From assembly GCA_016716675.1 (NCBI GenBank), contig JADJVG010000011.1, positions 1-64,000 on the forward strand: DNA of 64,000 nt, written 5' to 3'. The position numbers and the translations under genes were made by a program. The number at the start of each line of letters is the position of its first letter. Position 1 is the first letter of the stretch. This DNA comes from Hyphomicrobium sp. GTDB lineage: Bacteria > Pseudomonadota > Alphaproteobacteria > Rhizobiales > Hyphomicrobiaceae. This document shows positions 42,566 to 52,665 of the stretch, in pieces. The notes beneath the pieces were generated by a model that saw nothing but the letters and a program-made list of their open reading frames with translations, had not been told where the DNA came from and searched no databases.

Positions 42566-43405
42566 ATGATAGAGCTCGCAGCGCTGACTTTCCCGAACAT
42601 CGATCCCGAAGCTTTCAGCATCGGTCCGGTTTCCGTCAAGTGGTACGGCCTCGCCTACATGGCGGGCTTGATCCTCGGCTGGCTCTATGTCCGTCGCCTG
42701 CTCGAAACGCCGCACCTCTGGAAGACCGATAAGCCGCCGCTGACCATCGAGCGCATCGACGATTTGCTGCTCTACATGACGCTGGCCATCATCGTTGGCG
42801 GGCGGCTCGGCCAAGTGCTGCTCTATGAGCCCGGCTATTATTTCGCGAACCCCATCGAGATCCTGAAGACGTGGCGCGGCGGCATGTCGTTCCATGGCGC
42901 CCTCATTGCGTCGGCAATCGCGATCTTCGTCTTCGCCCGAAAGTTCAAGGTGTCGCCGCGCACCGTCATGGATTTGTGCTGCGCCGCCGTTCCGTTCGGC
43001 TTGTTCTTCGGCCGCATCGCGAACTTCATCAATTCCGAACATTGGGGCCGCACCACGGATGCCGCCATCGGCATGGTGTTTCCAAACGGTGGCCCCGAGC
43101 CGCGCCATCCGAGCCAACTCTATGAAGCGGCCCTCGAAGGCCTCGTGATGATCATCATCATGCGTGTCATGACGCATAAGGCGCTCGGTCTCAAACAGCC
43201 CGGCCTCGTCACCGGCGTCTGGCTGGTCTGGTATGCGATCGCGCGGTCAATCTGCGAAATTTTCCGCGAGCCGGAGCCGATCCACGCCCTCAACATCGAG
43301 CCGTTCACGGCTGGGCAATTCTATTCGCTGCCGATGTTGCTGCTCGGTATATATTTCATCGTCACGGCTAGGCGCGCCGCCCCGGCAGAACAGACTAAAC
43401 CGTGA
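42566..43405 (+). CDS. lgt: Prolipoprotein diacylglyceryl transferase
   Basis: A 279-residue inner-membrane enzyme that puts diacylglycerol on the lipobox cysteine of prolipoproteins. Seven membrane spans are plausible. The Lgt signature GRIANFINSEHWGR, the catalytic-loop HGALIAS and RHPSQLYEAALEG are present. Its stop overlaps the GTG of the next gene by four bases (GTGA), so the two are coupled. Confidence 0.96.
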   Translation: MIELAALTFPNIDPEAFSIGPVSVKWYGLAYMAGLILGWLYVRRLLETPHLWKTDKPPLTIERIDDLLLYMTLAIIVGGRLGQVLLYEPGYYFANPIEILKTWRGGMSFHGALIASAIAIFVFARKFKVSPRTVMDLCCAAVPFGLFFGRIANFINSEHWGRTTDAAIGMVFPNGGPEPRHPSQLYEAALEGLVMIIIMRVMTHKALGLKQPGLVTGVWLVWYAIARSICEIFREPEPIHALNIEPFTAGQFYSLPMLLLGIYFIVTARRAAPAEQTKP

Positions 43406-44508
43406 CATATGACCCGGCAGCCCGCCGCGACACACCACTCGCTGCGAAGCTGAAGGCGTCCATCGCGCGTGCCGGGCCAATGCCGGTTTCGGAATACATG
43501 TCGCAATGCCTGTGGGATGACGCCTACGGCTATTACGCCACGCGCTCCGTCATTGGCGGCACCGGCGATTTCATCACGGCGGCGGAAATCAGCCAGATCT
43601 TCGGCGAATTGATCGGCCTTTGGGCAGGCGTCGTCTGGAGCCAGGTGCTCGGCGCGCCTGAGCGCGTGACGCTTGTCGAATATGGCCCCGGGCGCGGCAC
43701 CATGATGCGCGATGCGCTGCGATCGGCGCGGATCGTGCCGGGGTTCTTGCAGGTGGCATCAGTTCACCTCGTTGAAATGAGCAGCGTGCTCGCGAACGAA
43801 CAGCGCGCCGCGCTCGATGGCTGCGGCGTGCCGCTCTCCTGGGGACACAACCTCACGGGTTTCCACACGCCGGCGATCATCGTCGCCAACGAATTTCTCG
43901 ATGCCTGGCCGGTCGAGCAATGGATCAAAACGGAGCTCGGATGGTTTCCGCGCGCCGTCGGGCTCGATGCCGCCGGCCACCTGTCGTTCACACACATCAC
44001 AGGCGTGCACCGCCGCGACGACCTCGATGCCCAATATCCAAATGCCCCGCTTGGCGCGATATTCGAGACGCAGCGCGCCGGCCGCATGGCGGATGCCTTT
44101 AGAGCGTTGGCTGAGACAGGCCCTGTGGCGGCGCTGATCATCGACTACGGCCATGTCGAGCCGGTTAGTGGCGATACGCTGCAGGCCGTGCGTGGACACG
44201 CTTACGAGCATCCGCTGACGTCCCCGGGCGAAGCCGACCTCTCGGCCCAGATCAGTTTCTACGAACTGGCGACTGCACTCCACGCCGACGGCCTCGCCAT
44301 CGACGGGCCAGTGACGCAATCGGAGTTTCTCGGTAATCTCGGCATTATCGAGCGCGCCTCGCGGCTGATGAGCGCCAATCCAAAGCGCGCGGGCGAGATC
44401 GAGGCTAGCGTTGCCCGGCTCATAGCGCCGAACGGTATGGGCACGCGATTCAAGGCCATCGGCGTCCGCACCCCCAACCTGCCGCCGCTCCCAGGCTTTG
44501 GCCTCTAG
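43402..44508 (+). CDS. SAM-dependent methyltransferase, NDUFAF7/COG1565 family
   Basis: A 368-residue class I methyltransferase. SAM-binding motif I is LVEYGPGRGTMMRDAL; other family marks are MPVSEYMSQCLWDDAYGYYATR, FITAAEISQIFGELIG, IIVANEFLDAWPVEQ and ALIIDYGH. The human relative NDUFAF7 methylates an arginine of a complex I subunit; a similar role here is likely but not shown. It overlaps lgt by four bases and pgeF follows directly. Confidence 0.92.
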   Translation: MTYDPAARRDTPLAAKLKASIARAGPMPVSEYMSQCLWDDAYGYYATRSVIGGTGDFITAAEISQIFGELIGLWAGVVWSQVLGAPERVTLVEYGPGRGTMMRDALRSARIVPGFLQVASVHLVEMSSVLANEQRAALDGCGVPLSWGHNLTGFHTPAIIVANEFLDAWPVEQWIKTELGWFPRAVGLDAAGHLSFTHITGVHRRDDLDAQYPNAPLGAIFETQRAGRMADAFRALAETGPVAALIIDYGHVEPVSGDTLQAVRGHAYEHPLTSPGEADLSAQISFYELATALHADGLAIDGPVTQSEFLGNLGIIERASRLMSANPKRAGEIEASVARLIAPNGMGTRFKAIGVRTPNLPPLPGFGL

Positions 44509-44555
44509 TGCGAATTCGGCGTTGCGGGCTTTGCGCTGACGGCAGCAAGCGCCAC

Positions 44556-45368
44556 ATGATAAGGTCAGTCACTCACATCACAGCTTCGGATCTCATGCTT
44601 CAACCGATCACCGCCGCTAACCTCGCCGCCCTCGACGGCATCCGCCACGGCTTTTTCACGCGCCCGGGCGGCGTCTCGTCCGGCCTTTACGCCGGCCTCA
44701 ATTGCGGGCTCGGCTCGGCCGATGACGGCACTCTGGTGCTGGAGAACCGCCGCCGCGTCTCGGAGCATCTCGGCGGCAAGCATGGCGGCGTCGTCACGCT
44801 GTATCAGGAACACGGTGCGACCGCGTTGGCTGTCGACCGGCCGATCCCGCGCGACAGCCTGCCCAAGGCCGACGCCGTGGTGACCGCCACACCCGGCCTT
44901 GTGATCGGCGTGCTCACGGCCGATTGCGCGCCGGTGCTGTTTGCCGACCCGAAAGCCAAAGTTGTGGCCGCCGCGCATGCCGGATGGCGCGGCGCCGTTG
45001 CCGGCATTGTCGAGAGCACGATTGCGGAAATGGAACGCCTCGGTGCCGACCGTCAGCGCATCGTCGCGGCCCTCGGCCCCTGCATTACCCAGCCGGCCTA
45101 TGAGGTCGGGCCGGAGTTCGAGGCCGAGGTGGTGCAGCGTGATGCCGGCAATGCGCGCTTCTTTTCGCGCAGCGCCGCCGCCAGCAGGCCGCACTTCGAT
45201 TTGCCCGGCTACGTGCTCTCCCGCCTTGCGGAAAGCCACATCAGCAATATCGTTAATCAGGCGCAATGCACGCACGCCAGCGAATCGCTTTTCTTCTCGT
45301 TTCGTCGCAGCACGGAGCGCAAGGAGCCGGACTACGGTCGCCAAATCTCTGCCATTGTCGTGGCTTAA
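44556..45368 (+). CDS. pgeF: Polyphenol oxidase family protein / purine nucleoside phosphorylase (PgeF/YfiH)
   Basis: About 270 residues of the DUF152/YfiH family, which links to peptidoglycan editing and purine nucleoside phosphorolysis. Signatures are GIRHGFFTRPGGVSSGLY, TADCAPVLFAD, AAAHAGWRGAVAGI and ALGPCITQPAYEVG, with zinc-binding His and Cys. Start uncertain: ATGs at 44556 and 44595 and a GTG at 44508 (overlapping the previous stop) share the frame; similarity begins near LDGIRHGFFTR. Third gene of the lgt operon. Confidence 0.92.
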   Translation: MIRSVTHITASDLMLQPITAANLAALDGIRHGFFTRPGGVSSGLYAGLNCGLGSADDGTLVLENRRRVSEHLGGKHGGVVTLYQEHGATALAVDRPIPRDSLPKADAVVTATPGLVIGVLTADCAPVLFADPKAKVVAAAHAGWRGAVAGIVESTIAEMERLGADRQRIVAALGPCITQPAYEVGPEFEAEVVQRDAGNARFFSRSAAASRPHFDLPGYVLSRLAESHISNIVNQAQCTHASESLFFSFRRSTERKEPDYGRQISAIVVA

Positions 45369-45570
45369 CTGCACAATCCACAGCGTTTTACGCGTCAGAC
45401 ACTGGGAAGCTGCATCCTGCCCACGGTTAATGCAGCCAGCCATCTGGACGTGCGCGTCTGCCCTGATCTACAGGTTTGGGAGAGTACCGGTAGTTTGAGG
45501 GAGTTTTGGCCGCAGAGTTTAGTATGCTGGCCTCCGGACGTGTGCGGGTGGACAACAGGGGGACGTCAAA

Positions 45571-46641
45571 GTGACGACCTTATACTCTGCGACTAACGTG
45601 TCTGCGGTGATCGCGGACGTGATGAGGCCAGCACGTGCTGCGCTGCTTGCGGCTCTTGCTGCGTTCGCGCTGGCCGGATGTGAAAGCGGCTCGAACATTC
45701 TGGCAGGCGGCCAATCCGCTGGCCCGGAAACCGCGCTGACGTCTCCGTCTCCATCATCGGCCAATCAACAGACCGCGAAGCTTGAAATCGCGCCCGTCAT
45801 CGGCGCGCCTGAAAACATTTCCCGCGATCTGCAGGCAGAACTGACCAGCTCGATCGAACGCAACCAGATTTCAGTTGCGCGCGCTCCAGGTGGCAAGGGC
45901 GAATATACGCTGCGCGGATACATCGTTGCGGCACGCGAGAAAGCCGGTTCCAAGATTTCCTACATTTGGGATGTCACGGACCAAACCGGTAAGCGCGCCA
46001 ACCGCATCACGGGCGAAGAATTCGCACCGGGCGCAAACCAGGATCCGTGGTCGGCGGTCACACCGCAGATCGTGCAGAACATTGCCCATAAGACAGCCAC
46101 ACAGTTGGCAACTTGGCTGCCAGGATCAAGCACACCGGTGGCAAGTGCGCCACCGCCTCCGAGCGCACGTTCCGTCGCCTCCGCCACGCCGCCCGCCACT
46201 CCGGCAGCGTTGACGACGGCGGCGAACACCCCGGTCACGCCAACAGGACCGACGACGGGTAGCATCGATAGCGCCGGCCCCGTCACCACGATGGTTCCGA
46301 CAGTAACCGGTGCACCGGGCGACGGCAGTGCCACGCTGACGACCGCTATTCAGCGCGAGCTGACCAAGAATGGCGTTTCGTTGACCAGCGCCCCCAGCCC
46401 CCAGACCTATAAGGTCGAAGGCAAGGTCGCGATGGGCGTCGGTAAGGATGGCAAGCAGCCGATCCAGATCGACTGGAACGTCATTGACCCGAAGGGCAAG
46501 AAGCTCGGCACGGTTTCGCAGAAAAACGAGGTACCGCAGGGTTCTCTCGATGGTGCCTGGGGCAAGACGGCCGATGCCGCCGCAGCAGCAGCCGCTCAAG
46601 GTATCCTAAAGTTGTTGCCGCAGCCCAAGGCGACAAATTAA
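45571..46641 (+). CDS. Putative lipoprotein with an internally duplicated domain
   Basis: A 356-residue exported protein with a GTG start after GGGGGACG. The lipobox FALAGC is at about residue 37. After a Ser/Thr/Pro-rich stretch come two similar domains. The first (about 68-180) contains IAPVIGAPENISRDLQAELTSSIERNQISV, YTLRGYIVAA, YIWDVTDQTGKR and WSAVTPQIVQNIA. The second (about 235-350) contains MVPTVTGAPGDGSATLTTAIQRELTKNGVSL, YKVEGKVAMG, IDWNVIDPKGKK and WGKTADAAAAAAAQGI. They are joined by a Pro/Thr/Ala linker. Function unknown. A strong terminator follows. Confidence 0.8.
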   Translation: MTTLYSATNVSAVIADVMRPARAALLAALAAFALAGCESGSNILAGGQSAGPETALTSPSPSSANQQTAKLEIAPVIGAPENISRDLQAELTSSIERNQISVARAPGGKGEYTLRGYIVAAREKAGSKISYIWDVTDQTGKRANRITGEEFAPGANQDPWSAVTPQIVQNIAHKTATQLATWLPGSSTPVASAPPPPSARSVASATPPATPAALTTAANTPVTPTGPTTGSIDSAGPVTTMVPTVTGAPGDGSATLTTAIQRELTKNGVSLTSAPSPQTYKVEGKVAMGVGKDGKQPIQIDWNVIDPKGKKLGTVSQKNEVPQGSLDGAWGKTADAAAAAAAQGILKLLPQPKATN

Positions 46642-46699
46642 GCACGTAGCGTGAAACTTCGGCTGTAATCACCGAAACCGGTGCGTCAAATCAAAGCCA

Positions 46700-46738
46700 T
46701 TGGGCCTGGACGGTTGAAACGTCCGGGCCCAATTGTTA
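46700..46738 (+). terminator. Rho-independent terminator after the duplicated-domain lipoprotein
   Basis: TTGGGCCTGGACG / CGTCCGGGCCCAA, a 13-base stem with one G-T pair and a seven-base GTTGAAA loop, followed by TTGTT. It rules out a prs start at 46681. Confidence 0.8.
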
Positions 46739-46848
46739 GAAGCCCGCTCATTACCAGCACTGCGGGCCGGCCCATGCTTTTTGATGCCAAATCTGCTGAC
46801 GTCAAATCAGACGACGGTCCGGACGGCGAAATCCAGGGGAAGCAGGCA

Positions 46849-47784
<936 letters not shown>

Positions 47785-47925
47785 GCGCCCGGCCTGCACA
47801 GGCGCGGCAAACTCAATTCTGTCTGTCGCAACCAATCCTTTCCCATTGAATGGCGGCGCGCGGCTGCATATCTGAGGGGCTGCCGAAGATCGCATTCCGC
47901 GATTTGCAGCACGGGCGACCCACAA

Positions 47926-48483
47926 ATGACCAATCGCGTGCATGACTTCCTCGGACAACGAATTGCAGCGCTGCGCCACGGCGTTGTCGCGCTTGCCAGC
48001 CTCGCCGCGCTTGGCGTCGCCGTCCTGCCTGCGCACGCGGCTGAACCCGATTTGATCTTCAAGAAAACCACGGTGTGGAAGTTCCTTGCCCCTGACGCCA
48101 AGATCGGCACCTACGGCATTGACGATCCTGACGTCGCGGGCGTTGCCTGCCATTTCAGTGTGCCGGAGATCGGCGGATGGAAAGGCTGGGCCGGCGTTGC
48201 TGAGGAACTCTCGCAGACGTCGCTGTCCTGCACGCAGTACGGCCCGATTTCGTTCAAGCGCAAGCTGCGGCAGGGCGAAGAGATGTTCTCGCAGCGCCGC
48301 TCGTTCTTCTTCAAGCGCATGCAGATTGTGCGCGGCTGCGACGCCAAGCGAAACATGCTCGTTTATCTCGTCTACACCGACAAGCTGATTGAAGGCAGCC
48401 CGGAGAACTCAACGTCGAGCGTGCCGATCATCCCGTGGGGACCGACGCCGCCGGTGAAATGCTCGGAGTGGATTTCGGAGTAA
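47926..48483 (+). CDS. creA: CreA family protein
   Basis: A 185-residue exported protein of the CreA family. A signal peptide ends VLPAHAAEP (about residue 40). Family marks are TYGIDDPDVAGVACHFSVPEIGGWKGWAGVAEE, SLSCTQYGPISFKRKLRQGEEMF, MQIVRGCDAKRNMLVYLVYTDKLIEGSPENSTSSVPI. Function unknown in general. It ends 16 bases from the convergent ABC-F gene. Confidence 0.92.
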   Translation: MTNRVHDFLGQRIAALRHGVVALASLAALGVAVLPAHAAEPDLIFKKTTVWKFLAPDAKIGTYGIDDPDVAGVACHFSVPEIGGWKGWAGVAEELSQTSLSCTQYGPISFKRKLRQGEEMFSQRRSFFFKRMQIVRGCDAKRNMLVYLVYTDKLIEGSPENSTSSVPIIPWGPTPPVKCSEWISE

Positions 48484-48499
48484 TGCGAAGCCGCGCTGC

Positions 48500-50119
48500 T
48501 CAGCTATGCAGGCCCGGCGCTTCTTGCCCCGTGCGCTCGACGTATTCGGTATAGCCGCCGCCGTATTGATGAATACCGTCCGGCGTCAGTTCTAGAACGC
48601 GATTGGATAGCGCCGCCAGGAAATGGCGGTCGTGCGAAACGAACAGCATTGCGCCTTCAAACTGCGATAGCGCTGCGATCAGCATTTCCTTGGTCATCAC
48701 ATCGAGATGGTTGGTTGGCTCATCGAGCACCAGAAAGTTCGGCGGATCGAACAGCATCTTGGCCATGACCAGACGCGCCTTCTCGCCGCCCGACAACACG
48801 CGGCATTTCTTTTCCACGTCATCGCCCGAGAACCCGAAGCATCCGGCGAGCGCCCGCAACGAGCCTTGTCCGGCTTGAGGAAATGAATATTCGAGCGACT
48901 GGAACACGGTCTGCTCGCCGTCGAGCAGATCCATGGCGTGTTGCGCGAAGTACCCCATCTTGACGCTGGCGCCGATAGCGACGCTGCCATCATCGGGCGC
49001 GGTTGATCCGGCGACCAGCTTCAGCAACGTTGATTTGCCCGCGCCGTTGACGCCCATCACGCACCAACGTTCCTTGCGGCGGACCTGAAAATTCAGCCCT
49101 TCGTAAATGCTACGACGGCCGTACCCCTTGTGAACGTTCTTGAGCGTTGCAACGTCTTCACCCGAACGCGGCGCTGGCGGAAAATCGAACGCGATGGTCT
49201 GCCGGCGCTTCGGCGGCTCGACGCGATCAATCTTTTCGAGGTTCTTGACGCGGCTCTGCACTTGCGCGGCGTGCGATGCCCGCGCCTTGAAGCGCTCGAT
49301 GAATTTCAATTCTTTTGCCAGCATGGCCTGCTGACGATCAAACTGCGCCTGCTGCTGCTTTTCGCTGAGCGCGCGCTGCTGCATGTAGAATTCATAATCG
49401 CCCGAATACGCGGTCAGCGAACCGCCGTCGATCTCGACGATTTTTGTCACGATGCGATTCATGAACTCGCGGTCGTGCGAGGTCATCATCAAGGCGCCGT
49501 CATAGGCTTTCAAAAACTGTTCAAGCCAGATCAGGCTTTCGAGATCGAGATGGTTGCTCGGCTCGTCGAGCAGCATGACGTCGGGGCGCATCAGCAGAAT
49601 GCGGGCCAGCGCGACGCGCATTTTCCATCCCGACAGCGCGCCGACGTCGCCGTCCATCATCTCCTGGCTGAAACTGAGACCGGCGAGCACTTCGCGTGCA
49701 CGCCCTTCGAGCGCATAACCGCCCAACTCTTCGAAGCGCCCCTGCACTTCGCCGTAGCGCTCGATGATGTCTTCCATCTCGTCGGTGCGGTCAGGGTCAG
49801 CCATCGCTGCTTCAAGAACAGCAAGTTCGGCGGCGACCGCACTGACCGGGCCTGCGCCGTCCATGACCTCGGCGACGGCGCTGCGGCCGCTCATCTCGCC
49901 GACGTCCTGACTGAAATAGCCGATTGTGACGCCGCGATCGACCGACACTTGGCCTTCGTCGGGTTGATCCTGTCCGGTCATCAACCGGAACAGCGTGGTC
50001 TTGCCAGCACCGTTGGGGCCGACGAGGCCGATCTTCTCGCCTCTGTTAAGAGCGGCAGACGCCTCAATAAAAACGATCTGATGGCCGTTTTGCTTGCTGA
50101 TGTTATCGAGACGGATCAT
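48500..50119 (-). CDS. ABC-F family ATPase (YbiT/EttA-like)
   Basis: A 539-residue soluble ATPase with two nucleotide-binding cassettes and no membrane part; ABC-F proteins act on the ribosome. Cassette 1 has GPNGAGKTT and LSGWKMRVALARILLMRPDVMLLDEPSNHLD. The linker helix (about 240-320, LSEKQQQAQFDRQQAMLAKEL and so on) follows. Cassette 2 has GVNGAGKST and LSGGEKARLVMAKMLFDPPNFLVLDEPTNHLD. The linker and lack of a long C-terminal domain are closest to YbiT-type. Monocistronic. Confidence 0.93.
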   Translation of the reverse strand: MIRLDNISKQNGHQIVFIEASAALNRGEKIGLVGPNGAGKTTLFRLMTGQDQPDEGQVSVDRGVTIGYFSQDVGEMSGRSAVAEVMDGAGPVSAVAAELAVLEAAMADPDRTDEMEDIIERYGEVQGRFEELGGYALEGRAREVLAGLSFSQEMMDGDVGALSGWKMRVALARILLMRPDVMLLDEPSNHLDLESLIWLEQFLKAYDGALMMTSHDREFMNRIVTKIVEIDGGSLTAYSGDYEFYMQQRALSEKQQQAQFDRQQAMLAKELKFIERFKARASHAAQVQSRVKNLEKIDRVEPPKRRQTIAFDFPPAPRSGEDVATLKNVHKGYGRRSIYEGLNFQVRRKERWCVMGVNGAGKSTLLKLVAGSTAPDDGSVAIGASVKMGYFAQHAMDLLDGEQTVFQSLEYSFPQAGQGSLRALAGCFGFSGDDVEKKCRVLSGGEKARLVMAKMLFDPPNFLVLDEPTNHLDVMTKEMLIAALSQFEGAMLFVSHDRHFLAALSNRVLELTPDGIHQYGGGYTEYVERTGQEAPGLHS

Positions 50120-50246
50120 ATGCCTTAGCGCCTTGCACGATTGTCCGGCGCTCTTAGGACATGTGGTGCGGCGGCGGAAGCATTCTCTGCCCAGTGCGCG
50201 CTAGGCATAGTGTTGCAGGCTGATCCAGACGCGGGCGGCCGCGCCG

Positions 50247-50666
50247 TTAACCTGCTGCCGAACCTGCCGCTGCACACGCCTTGCATTTACCGCGCAGTTC
50301 GAGCGTCATCGAGCGCACCTGAAACTCGGCACCCTTAGCCCACGTCTGCAAGGCTTTGATCGCCGAGGCGCTGTCGAATTCGGTGACCGCGCCGCAGGCA
50401 TCGCAAATCGCGAACACGGCTTTATTAGCGTGGTGCGGATGGTTGCAGGCGACGAAAGCGTTGAGGCTTTCAAGCCGGTGCGCCAAGCCGTCGTCGATCA
50501 GGCGCTGGAGCGCCCGGTAGACCGTCGGCGGGGCCGTTACGCCGGTTCCCTTGACCTGATCGATCAGCTCGTAAGCGGAGACCGGCCGGCCGGCATCCCG
50601 CAACGCCGCCACGATGATCTTGTCCTGGTCGGCGGCCGAGCGGCGCTTGGTCGGCTTCTGCTGCAT
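50247..50666 (-). CDS. zur: Fur-family transcriptional regulator, Zur-like
   Basis: About 139 residues. Winged helix (ALRDAGRPVSAYELIDQVKGTGVTAPPTVYRALQRLIDDGLAHRLESLNAFVAC) followed by a dimerisation half with metal ligands: CNHPHHANKAVFAICDACG and a C-terminal CKAC. Two CxxC pairs plus the NHPHH cluster fit Zur, the zinc-uptake repressor, better than Fur. The ATG at 50666 is used; a TTG at 50723 is possible. Convergent with the ABC-F gene region; no zinc transporter is in the window. Confidence 0.85.
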   Translation of the reverse strand: MQQKPTKRRSAADQDKIIVAALRDAGRPVSAYELIDQVKGTGVTAPPTVYRALQRLIDDGLAHRLESLNAFVACNHPHHANKAVFAICDACGAVTEFDSASAIKALQTWAKGAEFQVRSMTLELRGKCKACAAAGSAAG

Positions 50667-50966
50667 GAGTTGTAACGGCTCCAGCTCTAAAAACAGACGT
50701 TCAATCAAGGATTTACCGGGCAACGACGGGCAATGCCAGCATTTTGGCCCAGATTCCGCGCAGTGTCAGTCCCGGAAAAGCCGGTTTGTGTGCGCAATCA
50801 GTCCTGATAGCGGCGCTTCGGCCCGTTGCGCGGGGCAGCGACCCCCGCTATACACCGCCCATCTCACGATGACAGTCCTGAGACGCTAGCCGGCACCCTT
50901 GGAGGCCGATTCCTAGCTATTGGCGCGTCGAATTGTCGACGGCCAACAACACACGGAGACGATGCC

Positions 50967-51713
50967 ATGTCAGAGCTTGTACCGCTCAAGGCTACGGCGC
51001 GCCCGCGTGCCGGCAAGGGGGCCGCACGCCAAGCACGCCGCGATGGAAATGTGCCCGCCGTCATTTACGGCGACAACCAGACGCCCGAAACCATCAATCT
51101 CGAATACAACGAGCTGTGGAAGCAGGTCCTCAAGGGCCACTTCACCTCGACCGCGATTGAACTCGACGTCGAAGGCAAGAAGCATATCGTGCTCGCGCGC
51201 GACGTGCAGGTCTGCCCGGTTCGCGATACGCCGCTCCACGTCGACTTCCAGCGCGTTGGCAAGGATGGCATCATCCGCGTCGCCGTTCCGGTCAAGTTCA
51301 TCAACGAAACAGCGTCACCCGGTCTGAAGCGCGGCGGTGTTCTCAACATCGTGCGCCACGATGTCGAAGTGTTCTCGCCCTACGACAAGATCCCGGCCTT
51401 CTTCGAAATCGACCTCACGGGTCTCGAAATCGGCAAGTCGATCCATATGTCGTTCGTGCAGCGCCCCGACTACATCACGCCCGTCATCAAGAACCGCGAT
51501 TTCACGATCGCGACGATTGCCGGCGCGCTGAAGGGCGATAGCACGGAAGAAACCACGGCCGCCGCAGGCGACGCCGCTGCTGCTCCCGCAGCTGGTGCGA
51601 AAGCACCTGCCGCCGCAGCCGGCAAGGCCGCAGCCCCCGCCGCTGGCGGCAAGGCACCAGCCGCCGCCGCAGGCAAAGCAGCACCCGCTGCCAAGCCGGC
51701 CGCAAAGAAGTAA
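50967..51713 (+). CDS. rplY: 50S ribosomal protein L25 (long Ctc form)
   Basis: A 248-residue L25/Ctc protein that binds 5S rRNA. The N-terminal L25 domain (KATARPRAGKGAARQARRDGNVPAVIYGDN) is followed by the TL5-like C-terminal domain (VPVKFINETASPGLKRGGVLNIVRHDVEVF) and a 55-residue Ala/Gly/Pro/Lys tail built of AAGKAPAAAAGKA repeats. The ATG at 50967 has CGGAGACG upstream; longer frames are not conserved. A strong terminator follows. Confidence 0.95.
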   Translation: MSELVPLKATARPRAGKGAARQARRDGNVPAVIYGDNQTPETINLEYNELWKQVLKGHFTSTAIELDVEGKKHIVLARDVQVCPVRDTPLHVDFQRVGKDGIIRVAVPVKFINETASPGLKRGGVLNIVRHDVEVFSPYDKIPAFFEIDLTGLEIGKSIHMSFVQRPDYITPVIKNRDFTIATIAGALKGDSTEETTAAAGDAAAAPAAGAKAPAAAAGKAAAPAAGGKAPAAAAGKAAPAAKPAAKK

Positions 51714-51725
51714 GATGCTTCAAAT

Positions 51726-51760
51726 CCGGCGCGAGTTCTGCTCGCGCCGGTTTTCTTTTT
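51726..51760 (+). terminator. Rho-independent terminator of rplY
   Basis: Perfect 10-base stem CCGGCGCGAG / CTCGCGCCGG with a TTCTG loop and TTTTCTTTTT. pth starts 82 bases later and probably needs its own promoter or read-through. Confidence 0.92.
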
Positions 51761-51841
51761 CGCATACCCACACGCGAATACCGCCAAGCGGCGCCGCGCC
51801 GCCGGCTGGCAGGGATCGTTGCGGACGTCGGAGGATAAGCG

Positions 51842-52516
51842 ATGAAACTCTTCGTCGGCCTCGGCAATCCCGGAGATCGATACGCAGGCAATCGCCACAA
51901 CATCGGCTTTATGGCCGTCGAGCGAATTGCGCGCGCGCACGGCTTTTCGCCGTGGCGCAAAAAATTCAACGCCCTCGTCTGTGATGGTTCGATCGGTTCA
52001 GAGCGTGTGACGCTGCTGAAGCCGGAAACGTTCATGAACGACAGCGGACGCGCCGTGGGCGAAGCCATGCGCTTCCTCAAAATCGAACCGGCGGACGTGA
52101 TCGTCTTCCACGACGAACTCGATCTGATCCCCGGCAAACTCAAAGTCAAAACCGGCGGCGGCAATGCCGGCCATAACGGCTTGCGCTCGATCTCAGCGCA
52201 CATCGGCAACGAGTATCCGCGCGTGCGCATCGGCATCGGCCACCCGGGCTCGAAGGACGCGGTCGTCCATTACGTGCTCAACGATTTCGCAAAGTCCGAG
52301 CGGACATGGGTGTCAGAAATGCTCGACGCCATGTCGGATGCCGCGCCACATCTCGCCAAGGGCGACGACTCCCGGTTTCTGTCCAACGTGGCACTGAAGA
52401 CCCAACAGGGGACGGACAGCGCCGATGAACCGGCAAAGGGCAGTGGCAAAGCCGCGGAGCCGACTACACCTGCAAAACCCGTAAAAAACGCCACATCCCT
52501 CAGGCGAACGGGCTAA
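51842..52516 (+). CDS. pth: Peptidyl-tRNA hydrolase
   Basis: A 224-residue enzyme that releases tRNA from peptidyl-tRNA. Signatures are FVGLGNPGDRYAGNRHNIGF with catalytic His, KPETFMNDSG, FHDELDLIPGKL (catalytic Asp) and KTGGGNAGHNGLRSI. The C-terminal 40 residues are a charged, low-complexity extension. GGAGGATAAGC precedes the ATG. It follows rplY, as usual in Rhizobiales. Confidence 0.96.
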   Translation: MKLFVGLGNPGDRYAGNRHNIGFMAVERIARAHGFSPWRKKFNALVCDGSIGSERVTLLKPETFMNDSGRAVGEAMRFLKIEPADVIVFHDELDLIPGKLKVKTGGGNAGHNGLRSISAHIGNEYPRVRIGIGHPGSKDAVVHYVLNDFAKSERTWVSEMLDAMSDAAPHLAKGDDSRFLSNVALKTQQGTDSADEPAKGSGKAAEPTTPAKPVKNATSLRRTG

Positions 52517-52665
52517 CAAGCGGCAGTCTGCGCTCGCTGATAATTTGAAAAAATGGCTCTCCCAGCGCAAATCCGACGAATAGGTTGTATACAGCCGGTG
52601 CGAGGCTGCCGGTGGGGCGTCTCAACCGCGAATGACGGGCTCGGCGTTCTGGGAGCAAGAGTGAC

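Noticed and set aside
49130..50128. 332-codon plus-strand frame opposite the ABC-F gene
   Set aside because: Antisense shadow; the minus-strand ATPase has all motifs.
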